Numbered from the stretch's first letter, positions 9,013-18,508 are shown. The stretch is 64,000 nucleotides of DNA from Oleiagrimonas sp963817755 (GCA_963817755.1 CAWFPB010000001.1:124001-188000), one strand, 5' to 3'. A program made the numbers and translations. Notes: generated from the letters alone by a model not told the origin.

Positions 9013-11211
9013 TCAATTCCCCTGGTGCGACGGCAGCGGTGCGATGTGCAGGCCGCGCACGTCGGCACGGTTGAGCGGTCCGATGGCGCCGCCCTGGCCG
9101 CCGGTGTAGTGCGCGAAGTGCGCCAGGTTGCTCATGTTGAAACCCGGCTCGAGCGTGAAGCGGCAGGTCTGGGCGGCCTCGGCGTGGAAGCGGACCCGGG
9201 TCGAATCCTGCTCGCCGTCGCTCTGCGGCATCACCACCGGGACCACCTGCACCGCGCTGTGGCCGCAGGCGATGCGCAGGCGCTTGACCGCCGCGGTGAT
9301 GCCGGTGTTGATCGGGCCGTGGTCGTTGTCGTAGCGCAGCCAGGCCTGGTAGGTGCCGTCGTGCGGCGCGCTCCAGTGGCGCGGCCAGACGCCGGTCACG
9401 ACCTGCGTCTCGCCCATGCAGGTTTCCGGGCTGTGTAGCGAGGCCATGCCGTGCGGGCCCCGCGCGGTGACGCTGAAGCACTGCAGGCCGTCGGCGCGGG
9501 CCACCTCGGCGCGGCGGTCGATGCGACCTTGGCGGCGGCCGTTGACGTACAGCACGCCGGGCTTCGCGGCGGTGACGGTCCAGTCCCGGCCCTGGGCGGT
9601 CACGGTCGGGGCCGGCGGCGTGGCGGGCAGGTAGAACGGAGCGTCCATGCGCAGCGCCGGCGCCTTTACCGTGCGCGCGATGAGCTGCACGTCGGTAGTG
9701 CGGCCTTCCTGGTTGGTGGTGCCGGCCACCAGCAGGTTGCCGTCGATCTTCGCCGGGCGGTGCAGCACGATGCGGCGGTCGCCCAGGTCCAGGGCGATGA
9801 CGTTGCGCTGGCCGAACAGCATCGGCACCAGCGAGGCCGGCAGCTTGGGTTTCACCGAGCCGTCGTCCTGAAGGCCGAACACCCCGCGCATGACCATGTC
9901 CAGGTAGCCGGCCACCGACCACAGCTGGCGCGGCGAGTCGACCACCGGGCCGCTGAGCTTGCCCTCGTCCACATGCGTGGACTGGGCTGCGCAGCGCGTA
10001 GTTCTCGATAGTTGGAGGCGTACAGCGCCGCGCCGCGCATCTGCGTGCGCAGCTCGTGGGCGATGCGCACCGGGTCGTCGATGCGGCGCGCCGCGCGCAG
10101 GGTGTATTCGCTGACGAACGGCCAGATGGCGCGGTTGTGGTAGATCGGCTGCTCGCGGCGCTCGGGCCAGATCACCGGGCTGCCGGCCGGCCAGGTCGGG
10201 TAGTGGGCCAGCGCCTGGCGCGCGCGGGCGGGATCGGCGATGCCGCTGGTGATGGCCAGGTCCGTGCCCAGCAGGTCGTAGGCGTCGAACGGCGCCGGGT
10301 GCACGCGTCCGCCGATGTAGCTCATGTACAGGCCGCGACGGGCGTTCCAGAAATGCGCGTTGACCGCCTGCTTCAGCGCCGCGGCCTGCGCGGCGTAGCG
10401 CGCGGCGGCCTGGTCGTGGTGGCGTTTGGCGGCCATCTCGTGGGCCAGGCGCAGCGCCTCGTAGTGCAGCGCGTTGGTCGACAGCGCGATAGGACTGGGC
10501 GATGAACACCACGTTGTCGGCGGTCCAGGCCGGGTAGCTCTGCTCGCGCCAGTCCAGGAACGAGGTCTCGCCGCGGTACAGCCCGGTGTCCGGGTCGAAG
10601 GCGTAGGTGCGGTCCTGGCGCAGGGTGTCGGTGAGCGCGGTGAAGACGGTGTCGGCGAACTTGCTGTCATCCAGCAGGTGGCGCGCGCCCAGGAACCACA
10701 CCACGCGGTCGGTGCTGATCGGCCAGCTGCCGCCCGAGCCGGTGTCCTGCATCACGTACTGGCCGGGCGGCACGTCCTTGCCGCGGGTGGGCGAGAGCTT
10801 GAACAGGAGCGAGGTGCGCGCGCGCGCCGGATCGAAGCGCCACAGGCCCAGGTCGATGGAATAGGAAAGGTCCCGCGTCCACACGAACGGCCATTTCTTG
10901 CCGGCGATGTAGCAGCGGCAGGGAATCGGCTTGCCGTGGTCGAAGGCGCCGTCGGTGATGGCGCGGACCGAGACCCGCTTCAGGTCCGACTGCGCCATGG
11001 CGAACAGGCCGTCGAACAGGACGCTGGCGGTCTTTGCGCGAAACCGCGGCGGCGCGATGGTGCGCCGGCCGGAAGAGGTCTTGAGCACGTAGCTGCCGTC
11101 GGCGCGGATCTGCATGTGCGCGCTGCGGCCCTGCCAGGCCAGCTGGTCGTGCCAGGCCGGCGGTGCCACCTGTCCCGCGGCCATCGCCGCCGCCATCAGC
11201 ATGCTCAGCAT
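9013..11211 (-). pseudogene. six-hairpin glycosidase-like periplasmic protein, three frameshifts
   Basis: Joined product about 731 residues from an ATG at 11211 that follows GGAG by six bases and encodes a short signal peptide (MLSMLMAAAMAAG). WPFVWTRDLSYSIDLGLW, SFLDWREQSYPAW, NAHFWNARRGLYMSYI and IWPERREQPIYHNRAIWPFV are typical of (alpha/alpha)6-barrel glycosidases, with Asp/Glu-rich loops at the barrel mouth; the last 250 residues are beta-rich. The exact family and substrate are not recognised; the context suggests an alpha-glucan. Three one-base insertions (near 9985, 10008 and 10489) break the frame and together restore it. It heads the operon with the MFS transporter and amylase, and an ATACGTAT operator lies about 180 bp upstream. 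Confidence 0.6.
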
Positions 11212-11386
11212 GCCGCGCTCCAGGTCGTGTTCGCGCGCACTCGGGTGCGCGGTTTCATGCCGGTCATGGGCGTGCTCCTCCCGTCGGATTCCGGCCCGAT
11301 CCGGCGCTCGCGGCCGTCTTCGGGGCGGCGGACGGATCGGGGTACTCTTGCATGGTAGGCAGGGCGCACGCACCGGGGCCAGCAAT

Positions 11387-11400
11387 TGCATACGTATTCA
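11387..11400. promoter_or_regulatory. predicted LacI-family operator, site A
   Basis: TGCATACGTATTCA, a palindrome around a central CG typical of LacI-family operators, upstream of the glycosidase/transporter/amylase operon on the minus strand. One of five near-identical sites, all in the carbohydrate island. Confidence 0.75.
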
Positions 11401-11518
11401 TCGGCCCCGGGCCCCGCTCGCCGGGTCCGAATGGGCCGGACATGCATTCGTTTGCAGGCTTCGGGGGTTGGTTTCATACTCGATCGCCCCGGGCCTTCAC
11501 GCGGGATCGTCAAGGACC

Positions 11519-11968
11519 ATGCAGATCCACGGACGTTGTCATTGCGGGAACATCGCCTTCGCGCTGCGCTGGGCGCCGGATTCGGAGCGGATTCCGGCGC
11601 GCGCCTGCGATTGTTCGTTCTGTACCCGCCACGGAGCGGTGTGGACGGCGAATCCGCAGGGCCGGCTGCACATCGAGGTGCGCGAGGCCGCGAAGGTCTC
11701 GCACTACGCCTTCGGCACCCGCACCGCCCAGTTCCTGGTCTGCGCACGATGCGGCGTGGTGCCGGCGGCGCTCAGCCGGATCGACGGGAACCTGTACGCC
11801 GTGGTCAACGTGCAGTGCTTCGAAGGTGTCGATTCCGCGCTGCTGCAGCACACGGTCGCGCATTTCGGCGAGGAGGACCCGCGCGTGCGGCTCGACCGCC
11901 GCAAGGCGCACTGGATCGGCGACGTCGAATGCGCCGGACTGGACGCCGGCTCGCCGTTGTCTGCATAG
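11519..11968 (+). CDS. GFA/CENP-V family zinc protein
   Basis: 149 residues from ATG at 11519, preceded by AAGGA. It has the zinc-binding cysteines of the glutathione-dependent formaldehyde-activating enzyme family: GRCHCGNI near the N-terminus, CDCSFC at about residues 32-37 and CARCG at about 75-79. Members were first linked to formaldehyde-glutathione condensation, but for most of them, this one included, the substrate is not known. It stands between operator site A and a small secreted protein and faces away from the sugar operon, so it is probably not part of it. Confidence 0.82.
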   Translation: MQIHGRCHCGNIAFALRWAPDSERIPARACDCSFCTRHGAVWTANPQGRLHIEVREAAKVSHYAFGTRTAQFLVCARCGVVPAALSRIDGNLYAVVNVQCFEGVDSALLQHTVAHFGEEDPRVRLDRRKAHWIGDVECAGLDAGSPLSA

Positions 11969-12039
11969 GCCCGGTGCCCGGGGGCAAATTTCCGAGTGAT
12001 CAAGTCGTTTCGGTGACACCCTGGATGGAGGTTGCAACC

Positions 12040-12498
12040 ATGAATACGGCGAAACACGTTCTCATCATCGGACTGCTGTCGCTTTGCACGACGGCCCTGG
12101 CGGCTCCAGTCAAGGAAGGCAGCTGCGACGTGTACCTGCGCGCGCAGCACAAGTTCGTGCTGGTGCCCGGCCTGCATGTGCTGGACGCGGGGGACGGATC
12201 GGCCGCGCTGAAGATCCCGGGCATCGACCCGGCCAAGGTGGGCGGCGTGCAGTGCGTGCGCTCGACCATCGTGCCCCAGGCCGGCGATGCCTCGGTCCTG
12301 AAGGCCGGCTGGCCGTTCTACATCTCGGTGACCCGGCCCGATGGGTCGAAGGTGCTCGGGGTGCTGGAGATCGACGATGGCCACTACCGGCTGCGGCTGG
12401 TCGAGGGGACCTACCGCGGCGACGAGTCGAAGGCCGTGGTGCATGCGCTGGACGCGATGGCCGAGTCGGCGAAACAGGCCGGTACGTCCAGCCCGTAG
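12040..12498 (+). CDS. small secreted protein of unknown function
   Basis: 152 residues from ATG at 12040, preceded by GGAGG. Signal peptide HVLIIGLLSLCTTALAAPVK, then a 130-residue mature domain with two cysteines (GSCDVYL, GGVQCVRS) that could form a disulfide. No family was recognised. It is followed after 79 bp by a TonB-domain lipoprotein in the same direction, so the two may be transcribed together. Confidence 0.6.
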   Translation: MNTAKHVLIIGLLSLCTTALAAPVKEGSCDVYLRAQHKFVLVPGLHVLDAGDGSAALKIPGIDPAKVGGVQCVRSTIVPQAGDASVLKAGWPFYISVTRPDGSKVLGVLEIDDGHYRLRLVEGTYRGDESKAVVHALDAMAESAKQAGTSSP

Positions 12499-12577
12499 CC
12501 GCACGATCGAGTCGACCGCAGGCTCGCTCCGTGGGACGATACCGGCTGCGTCCATCGTTGCCTTCCGGGGATGAGCC

Positions 12578-13000
12578 ATGAAGCGAAAGTCCGTCATTGC
12601 ATGCCTGTCGAAGCGGATGGTCCGACAGGGCGCATTGCTGTTCGGGCTGGCGCTGGTGCTGCTGCCCCTGGCCGGCTGCTCGGGCCACAAGATGGACTGC
12701 GCCAGCCTCGATCCGTCGCTGACCTACTGTCCGCCACCGCCCGCGCCGCGCGGCAGGGACCTGGCCGGCGGCAAGGTGGTGGTCCAGGTCGCGGTGCTGC
12801 CCAACGGCACGGTGGCCGATGCCCGCGTGCTCTCGTCCTCGGGGCATCCGGTATGGGCGGACGCGGTGCTGCGCACCGTCAAGCGCTGGCGCTTCAAGCC
12901 CACCGGGCACGAGGTCACCAAGGTGATCCCGTTCCGCTTCCAGCTGGGCGGCGAGGCAGCGTCACCGGCCTCGAAACCGGCCTCGCCGGCGAGCATCTGA
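12578..13000 (+). CDS. lipoprotein with TonB C-terminal-like domain
   Basis: 140 residues. The N-terminal hydrophobic stretch ends in a lipobox (LLPLAGCSG), predicting a lipid-anchored protein. After a proline linker (CPPPPAPRG) comes a TonB/TolA C-terminal fold: VVVQVAVLPNGTVADARVLSSSGHPVWADAVLRTVKRWRFKP, the classic beta-alpha-beta core. True TonB is anchored by a transmembrane helix that contacts ExbB/ExbD; that helix and its SHLS-type motif are missing, so this is unlikely to energise receptors in the normal way. No ExbB/ExbD genes are nearby. Function unknown. Confidence 0.75.
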   Translation: MKRKSVIACLSKRMVRQGALLFGLALVLLPLAGCSGHKMDCASLDPSLTYCPPPPAPRGRDLAGGKVVVQVAVLPNGTVADARVLSSSGHPVWADAVLRTVKRWRFKPTGHEVTKVIPFRFQLGGEAASPASKPASPASI

Positions 13001-13162
13001 AACCGCACGGCCCGGGCATGGCCACGGGCCCCGCGGTCGTCGGGGATGCGTCTGGTTCGTGACCGGAGTCCCGGACGGACGACCCGGCCGGATGGCCACA
13101 TGGACAGTGTCCCTGCGGACGACGTACCGTGCCCGTGTTACTGGCGAAGTGGAGGGGCCGGC

Positions 13163-13591
13163 ATGGGCAAGGTACCGAAGTGGTTCGTGATCGTGGCCGT
13201 ACTGGCATTGCTGTGGAACCTGCTGGGCTGTGCGGCCTACCTGATGGACGTGATGCGCTCGGCCGACGACATCGCCCGGATGAGCGCGGCCGAGCAGGCG
13301 CTGTACGCGGCCCGACCGGCCTGGGCCGTGGGCGCGACGGCGGTGGCGGTGTGGCTGGGGGCGGCCGGATGCGTGGGCCTGGTCATGCGCCGGACCTGGG
13401 CGCTGCCGCTGTTGGTACTGTCGCTGCTAGGGGTCATCGTGCAGGACGTGTACCTGTTCGGCATGACCGGCGGCATCGCGATTCCCGGGTCGGTCTACGC
13501 GATCCAGGTCCTGGTGCTGGCGGTGGCGATCGCACTGGTGTGGCTGGCCCGCCTGGGTCAGCGCAACAACTGGTTGTACGCGCGTGCCTGA
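13163..13591 (+). CDS. four-helix inner-membrane protein of unknown function
   Basis: 142 residues from ATG at 13163, preceded by GGAGGGG. Four hydrophobic segments are visible: FVIVAVLALLWNLLGCAAYL, a second around AVGATAVAVWLGAAGCVGLV, LPLLVLSLLGVIVQDVYLF, and IQVLVLAVAIALVWLA. Between helices 1 and 2 is a periplasmic or cytoplasmic loop with DDIARMSAAEQALYAARPAW. Similar small membrane proteins are common in Xanthomonadaceae and are generally annotated as hypothetical. It ends against a strong hairpin shared with the convergent amylase gene. Confidence 0.65.
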   Translation: MGKVPKWFVIVAVLALLWNLLGCAAYLMDVMRSADDIARMSAAEQALYAARPAWAVGATAVAVWLGAAGCVGLVMRRTWALPLLVLSLLGVIVQDVYLFGMTGGIAIPGSVYAIQVLVLAVAIALVWLARLGQRNNWLYARA

Positions 13592-13604
13592 ACTGAGTTG
13601 AAGT

Positions 13605-13636
13605 CCGTCACGCCGCCGCGAAGGGCGGCGTGACGG
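13605..13636. terminator. 13-bp perfect hairpin between convergent genes
   Basis: CCGTCACGCCGCC and GGCGGCGTGACGG pair fully around a six-base loop, 14 bp after the membrane-protein stop and 12 bp from the amylase stop. The position between converging genes suggests a bidirectional terminator; there is no T run. Confidence 0.6.
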
Positions 13637-13647
13637 GAGGCTTCGGG

Positions 13648-15672
13648 TTACTGCTCCAGGATGGCGCCGTAGTGACCGTTCACGGTCACGGTGACGTTGC
13701 CGTTGCTGACCGTGTAGCTGCCCCCGTTGAGGGCATCGTGGACGGTGCTGCCGTCGGGCATGCTCAGCTGCCAGACCGGCACGGTGACGCTGTGGCTGGT
13801 GGTGTCGTTGTTGAGCACCACGGCGATGCGGTGGCTGGCGTCGAACCGGCCGAAGGCATAGATGTGGTGGCTGTCGTCGGCCAGCAGCGACAGGAACGAG
13901 CCGGTGCGCAGTGCCGCGTACTGCTTGCGGATGGCGATCAGCTTCTGCGTCAGCGCCACGGCACTGTTGACGGTGCTGCCCTGCGACCAGTCGAAGGTGC
14001 GGCGGTTGTCGGGATCGGCACCGCCCTGCATGCCGTACTCGTCGCCGTAGTAGATGGTCGGGGTGCCGACGTAGGTCATCTGGAAGATCAGGCCCAGGTA
14101 GGTTTTCCAGATGTCGCCGCCGCAGCGCGTGGCAAAGCGCATGGTGTCATGCGTGCCCAGCTCGTTGGTCATGGTCTGCTGCACGTCGGTGGGCAGGTCG
14201 GCGCGGGTGCCCTTGAGCCAGCTCTGCAGCTGGCTGGCCGAGATCGAGGCGCTGTTGCCGCTTTCGTCGACGCCGCAGATCCACTCCGACACCGGCTGGG
14301 TGAAGCCGTTGTAGTTCATGGCGCCGTCCCACTGGTCGCCGCTGTCCAGCCACGGCGAGGCGTCGCCCCAGAATTCGCCGAGGATCTCGGCATTCGGGTT
14401 GACCGACATCACCGCCGAGCGCATCTCGCGCATGATCTGGTGGTTGGTGGCGTCGCTGCCGTTGTTGCCGCCGGCATCCAGGTACTGCGCCGCGTCCAGG
14501 CGCCAGCCGTCGATGTCGTAGGGCGCCTTCAGGTAGGTCTGCATGACCGACGTGGACGCGCCGTAGATCGCGTTGCGTACCGCCGAGCCACTGGCACCGT
14601 AGTCCAGCTTGGGCATGGACGCGATGCCGAAGAAGCCCGAATAGCTGTCCGGCCACTGCTGGAAGGTGTAGTAGCCGTACCATGGGCTGGACTGCGACTC
14701 GTAGGCGCCGTCGGTGCTCCACCAGTGGTACCGGTCGAACCACGGGTTGGTGTCGCCGGTGTGGTTGAACACGCCGTCCAGGATCACGTAGCCCCTGGGC
14801 CCGTTGCCGGAGCTGTGGATGTCGGCGATCAGCGTCTGCAGCGTGCTGTTGGTGCCGAACGCGGGGTCGACGGTGGTGTAGTCCTCGGTGTCGTACTTGT
14901 GGTTGGTCGGCGATTTGAAGATCGGGTTCAGGTAGACGATGTCCGCGCCCAGCGTGTTCTTGATGTAGCCGAGCTTGTCGATCACGCCCTGGAGGTCGCC
15001 GCCGAAGAACACCGCGCTGTTGCAGCCGCCGACGTTGGACGTGACGCTGGTGCCCCAGGCGTGCTGCTCGGTGGCGCAGCCGGCGTAGGTGTACTGGCCG
15101 TTGGTGACGTCGTTGGACGTGTCACCGTTGAAGAAGCGGTCCGGGAAGATCTGGTAGACCACGCCGTTCTTCATCCAGTCGGGCGTGGTGAAGCCGGGAA
15201 TGATGAAGAAGTCGCCGGAGCCGGGCTCGCTGGCGGTGATGCCGGCGGCGTTGAGCCACGCGGTGGCGGTGCCGTCGTTGATCTGGAAGCGGTAGTACTT
15301 CTCCGAGGCCGAGGCCGGGATGGTGCCCTGCCAGTCGTCGAACTTGCCGGTGGGGTCGTTGGACACCCAGTGCATCGCCACCCAGTGGAACTGGCTGTCG
15401 GCACTGTCGTAGTACTTGATGTTGGCGCTGGTGATGTCGCCCTTGAAGGTGCGCAGGGTCAGCGTGACCGACTGGCTGGCCGTGGGTTCGGGGTGGTTGT
15501 CGTACAGCGGCCCCTGGTCGTGGAACAGGCCGTTCCATTCCACGTTGTTGTCGTTGCTGGCGGCGCGGGCCGGGGTGCGGGCGGCGATGGTGCCCATCAG
15601 TGCCAGGGCCGCGCACAGGACGAGCGCTCTCAGGACCGGCCGGGGCCGGCGGGTGTGTTGTCGTGCATGCAT
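13648..15672 (-). CDS. secreted GH13 alpha-amylase / neopullulanase-like enzyme
   Basis: 674 residues. The signal peptide (VLCAALALMGTIAARTPARAA) is followed by an N-terminal immunoglobulin-like glucan-binding module of about 120 residues (SQSVTLTLRTFKGDITSANIKYY), then the GH13 barrel starting WMKNGVVYQIFPDRFFNGD. Catalytic residues are the Asp in DGWRLDAAQYL, Glu in EILGEFWGDAS and Asp in LGTHDTMRF; DGVFNHTG is also conserved. The module order matches the cyclomaltodextrinase/neopullulanase branch. It would degrade starch or maltodextrins in the periplasm or outside the cell. It lies 184 bp downstream of the GH31 gene and probably shares its transcript, placing it under operator sites B and C. 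Confidence 0.88.
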   Translation of the reverse strand: MHARQHTRRPRPVLRALVLCAALALMGTIAARTPARAASNDNNVEWNGLFHDQGPLYDNHPEPTASQSVTLTLRTFKGDITSANIKYYDSADSQFHWVAMHWVSNDPTGKFDDWQGTIPASASEKYYRFQINDGTATAWLNAAGITASEPGSGDFFIIPGFTTPDWMKNGVVYQIFPDRFFNGDTSNDVTNGQYTYAGCATEQHAWGTSVTSNVGGCNSAVFFGGDLQGVIDKLGYIKNTLGADIVYLNPIFKSPTNHKYDTEDYTTVDPAFGTNSTLQTLIADIHSSGNGPRGYVILDGVFNHTGDTNPWFDRYHWWSTDGAYESQSSPWYGYYTFQQWPDSYSGFFGIASMPKLDYGASGSAVRNAIYGASTSVMQTYLKAPYDIDGWRLDAAQYLDAGGNNGSDATNHQIMREMRSAVMSVNPNAEILGEFWGDASPWLDSGDQWDGAMNYNGFTQPVSEWICGVDESGNSASISASQLQSWLKGTRADLPTDVQQTMTNELGTHDTMRFATRCGGDIWKTYLGLIFQMTYVGTPTIYYGDEYGMQGGADPDNRRTFDWSQGSTVNSAVALTQKLIAIRKQYAALRTGSFLSLLADDSHHIYAFGRFDASHRIAVVLNNDTTSHSVTVPVWQLSMPDGSTVHDALNGGSYTVSNGNVTVTVNGHYGAILEQ

Positions 15673-15856
15673 CGGACTTCCTCCTCCAATTTCAGGTCAA
15701 GGACCGCATGCCGCGACGCCCCCTGCGGGCGGCACGGGTCCGGCTGTACTCCCCGTTGCATGGCCGTCGTCTCCCGGGAGGGAAGCGTCGGGCCTGCCCG
15801 GCGTGTGTCGCCGGGTCGTTGGTCGGCGCGCGACGATGCCGCGCGCCGGACCCTGT

Positions 15857-18250
15857 TCAGTGCGTGGCGCCGGCGTGCAGCGTCACGCGATGCGCATGGC
15901 CGGCATCCAGGCGGATCCAGGTCACCGGTCCGAAGCGGTCCTGGCCAGTAGCCCAGCCAGCCTGGCCGGAGGCCTGCAGCGTCTTCAGGTCGGCAAAGTG
16001 GTGGCCGCCGCCCGCGACACCGGCGGCGGCGATGCCGTGCATCTTCACCAGGTAGTCGCGCAGTGGCGGGGTGTAGCTGCCGCGTGGGCGGGCGACGAGG
16101 AAGGTGGCTCCGTGCGCGGTGCGCTGCGTGCTCAGGCGCTGCAGGTAGTCGGCGCCGTGCTCGTAGGCATAGGTGATGCCGTTGTCGTCGTAGTAGTCGA
16201 AGTGGGTGCGCTTGGCGGCCGGAAACACGTCCACCATCACTTCGCGGACCGGGTGCTGGCCGACGAAGTCCATCACCGGACGGGTCGGGATGATCGCGCC
16301 CTGGCGGACGAACAGCGGGATGTCGGTCCAGGTCTTCGCGTCGGTCTTCACGTGGATGGTGTGCCCACCCTGGTAGACGGTGCCGTTGAAGTATCCGGTC
16401 CAGGTGCCGGCCGGGAGGTAGACCGCCTTGTCGGTCTGGTCCTTGCGGACCACCGGCGAGACCAGCAGCCAGTCGCCGAACATCCAGGACTGCACGTCGT
16501 TGCGCACCTTCGGGTCGTGCGGCCAGTCGAACAGCAGCGGGCGCACCAGGCCCACGCCCGAAACGTGCCCCTGCCGGAAGTAGCTGTACACGTAGGGGGT
16601 CAATCGCGAGCGCAGGCGGATGGCACGGGTGGCGGCCTTTTCGGCGACCGGGCCATAGCGCCAGGGCTGGCGCTTCTGCGGCGTCTCGCCGTGCACGCGG
16701 AAGATCGGGGTGAAGGCGCCGAACTCGATCCAGCGCGCGTAGTTCTGGTTCGACGGGCGGCCGTGGAAACCGCCGCCGTCCATGCCCCACAGGGTGGCGC
16801 CGACGCTGACCGCGTTGAGCATGCGCAGGCGCTGGCGCGCCATCGAGGCGAAGCCGGTCTGGATGTCGCCCGACCACAGGCCGTAGGCGTAGCGCTGCGC
16901 GCCCAGCCAGAAGCTGCGGTTGATCGACCACACGCGGATGTCGGTGTGCCGGCGCTGCGCCTCGTACAGCGCGCGCTGCATGTTGAGGAACTGGGTGTTG
17001 TCGCCGATCTCGTCGGCCTCGTCGTTCCACCAGCCGACGATGCCCTTGTCGAAGCCGTACTTGATGGCGTTGTCGCCGAACCAGCGGCGTGCGGCCGGCT
17101 TGTCGAAATCAATGTCCCGGACCGGCTTGTGCGCAAAGTAGTCGTTGCTGGCCTTCTCGCCCGGCACCCACAGATCATGCGCGGTGGCATAGCGGCCCTG
17201 CATGGTGTGCACGAAGATGCGCGGCTTCATGATGCCGGTCAGGTGCATGCCCTCGGCGGCCAGCATCCGGGCCAGCTTGCCGCTGGGACCGTCGGGGAAT
17301 TTCTTCGCGTTCCAGCGGAATTCGCCGTAGTGGTCCTGGCCCCAGGCCTTCCAGTCGAAGTCCAGCGTGAAGTTGTCGATCGGGATGTGCTTTTCACGGT
17401 AGGTCGCGACGATGTCCAGCAGCTGCTTCTGGTCGATGCCCCACTGGCTGTTGGTGAACCCGGTGGCCCATTTGGGGAACAGCTGCGGATGCCCGCTGAG
17501 GTCGGCCAGGGCGCCGAAGATGGCCTTGGGGCGGCCGGCAATGACGTAGTAGCTCAGGTCCGGTCGCGAGGTGTGCGCCACCGACACCGCGCCATGGCTG
17601 ATGTTGAACGTGGCCGAACGAGTGTCGACCAGCAGCCCGAATCCGTGCGTGGTCCACACGAACGGCCCGCCGGCGCCGCCCTCCGGGCAGGCCTTGGCGA
17701 CCTGGCGTCCCATGCGCAGCAGGCCACTGGTGTCGTGCCTGACCGTGGTGCAGTCGGGCGTGCCGTACACGGGACCGTCCTGGGCGCTGAAGCTGTGGAT
17801 GCCGTACATCGGCGTGTCGCCGGCGTAGTGCAGGGCGAGCGTGCCATGCGCCAGAGAGGCCAGGCCGGTCTGCCGGACCAGCACCTGTCCGTCCTGCGGC
17901 CGGGTCACCGACAGCGCAAGGTGGCGCGTATCCAGCTGCACGCGCATGGCGTGGCTGGCCAGCGTCACGGTCGATCCGTGGCGGGTCACGGACACACCGG
18001 CAGCGCTCTTGCGCGGTGCTCCGGGCGCGATGACCAGCGACGATGGCGTGGTCTTGCCGTCGGGCTCGAAGTGCACGTGAAGGACATTGTCCCGGACCAT
18101 GCGCAATTGCACGATGCCGCCATCGATGCGCACGCTCACATCGTGGCGCTGGACCTGGACCGCCTGCGGTGCGGGCGTGGCAGCCAGGGCAGGGGTGGCC
18201 ACGAGGGCCAGCAGGGCAAGGGCGAAAGTGCGGCGGATCGAGTTGTGCAT
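15857..18250 (-). CDS. periplasmic GH31 alpha-glucosidase
   Basis: 797 residues from ATG at 18250, chosen because it begins a signal peptide (RRTFALALLALVATPALAA); an in-frame ATG at 18358 would destroy it. A galactose-mutarotase-like N-domain leads into the GH31 barrel: FTLDFDWKAWG, the nucleophile region GIVGWWNDEADE and the acid/base region LWGMDGGGFHGRP, followed by RLRSRLTPYVYSY and beta domains. GH31 alpha-glucosidases release terminal glucose from maltooligosaccharides, or isomaltose linkages in some members. An operator palindrome (18246-18259) overlaps the start codon and a second lies 100 bp upstream. The amylase gene follows on the same strand. Fit to the maltodextrin pathway is good; exact linkage preference cannot be read from sequence. 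Confidence 0.88.
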   Translation of the reverse strand: MHNSIRRTFALALLALVATPALAATPAPQAVQVQRHDVSVRIDGGIVQLRMVRDNVLHVHFEPDGKTTPSSLVIAPGAPRKSAAGVSVTRHGSTVTLASHAMRVQLDTRHLALSVTRPQDGQVLVRQTGLASLAHGTLALHYAGDTPMYGIHSFSAQDGPVYGTPDCTTVRHDTSGLLRMGRQVAKACPEGGAGGPFVWTTHGFGLLVDTRSATFNISHGAVSVAHTSRPDLSYYVIAGRPKAIFGALADLSGHPQLFPKWATGFTNSQWGIDQKQLLDIVATYREKHIPIDNFTLDFDWKAWGQDHYGEFRWNAKKFPDGPSGKLARMLAAEGMHLTGIMKPRIFVHTMQGRYATAHDLWVPGEKASNDYFAHKPVRDIDFDKPAARRWFGDNAIKYGFDKGIVGWWNDEADEIGDNTQFLNMQRALYEAQRRHTDIRVWSINRSFWLGAQRYAYGLWSGDIQTGFASMARQRLRMLNAVSVGATLWGMDGGGFHGRPSNQNYARWIEFGAFTPIFRVHGETPQKRQPWRYGPVAEKAATRAIRLRSRLTPYVYSYFRQGHVSGVGLVRPLLFDWPHDPKVRNDVQSWMFGDWLLVSPVVRKDQTDKAVYLPAGTWTGYFNGTVYQGGHTIHVKTDAKTWTDIPLFVRQGAIIPTRPVMDFVGQHPVREVMVDVFPAAKRTHFDYYDDNGITYAYEHGADYLQRLSTQRTAHGATFLVARPRGSYTPPLRDYLVKMHGIAAAGVAGGGHHFADLKTLQASGQAGWATGQDRFGPVTWIRLDAGHAHRVTLHAGATH

Positions 18251-18259
18251 ACGTATGCG
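18246..18259. promoter_or_regulatory. predicted LacI-family operator, site B
   Basis: TGCATACGTATGCG, overlapping the start codon of the GH31 gene (minus-strand ATG at 18250-18248). An operator inside the ribosome-binding region is unusual; it could act as a roadblock or as the auxiliary partner of site C, whose centre is 108 bp away. Confidence 0.65.
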
Positions 18260-18353
18260 TTCTTTCAGGGCGTGGTCGGGCAGGGTGTCCACCCCCGGTT
18301 CACGGGGAAAGGCACGTCCTACGATGCCACGCCGATCCGGCGCGGAACGTTTA

Positions 18354-18367
18354 CGCATACGTATTCA
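18354..18367. promoter_or_regulatory. predicted LacI-family operator, site C
   Basis: CGCATACGTATTCA, placed between the divergent GH31 gene and the first halogenase-like gene, so it may control both directions. Confidence 0.72.
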
Positions 18368-18508
18368 TTGCGCAATTCCGGCTGAATTTGCCGATGGTTG
18401 AACGGGGTCCGCCATGCTGGGCGGACAGAGGTCACGGTGGCTGCCTCGTCAGAGGAAAGGCCAGGGGCCATACTGGGCAAGGCCACGCGCAGGAGGAGTG
18501 TTCCGGGC

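Noticed and set aside
13008..13029. GGCCCG/CGGGCC hairpin after the TonB-domain lipoprotein
   Set aside because: Six-base stem with a long loop and no T run, so not distinguishable from chance in GC-rich DNA.
13630..18385. Long plus-strand open frames (773 and 989 codons)
   Set aside because: They are antisense to the GH13 and GH31 genes and show low-complexity Val/Gly/Arg/His composition.
18407..18426. GTCCGCC-ATGCTG-GGCGGAC hairpin in the leader of halogenase 1
   Set aside because: A 7-bp GC-rich stem in this base composition is not strong evidence for a riboswitch or attenuator; no other conserved leader element was seen.
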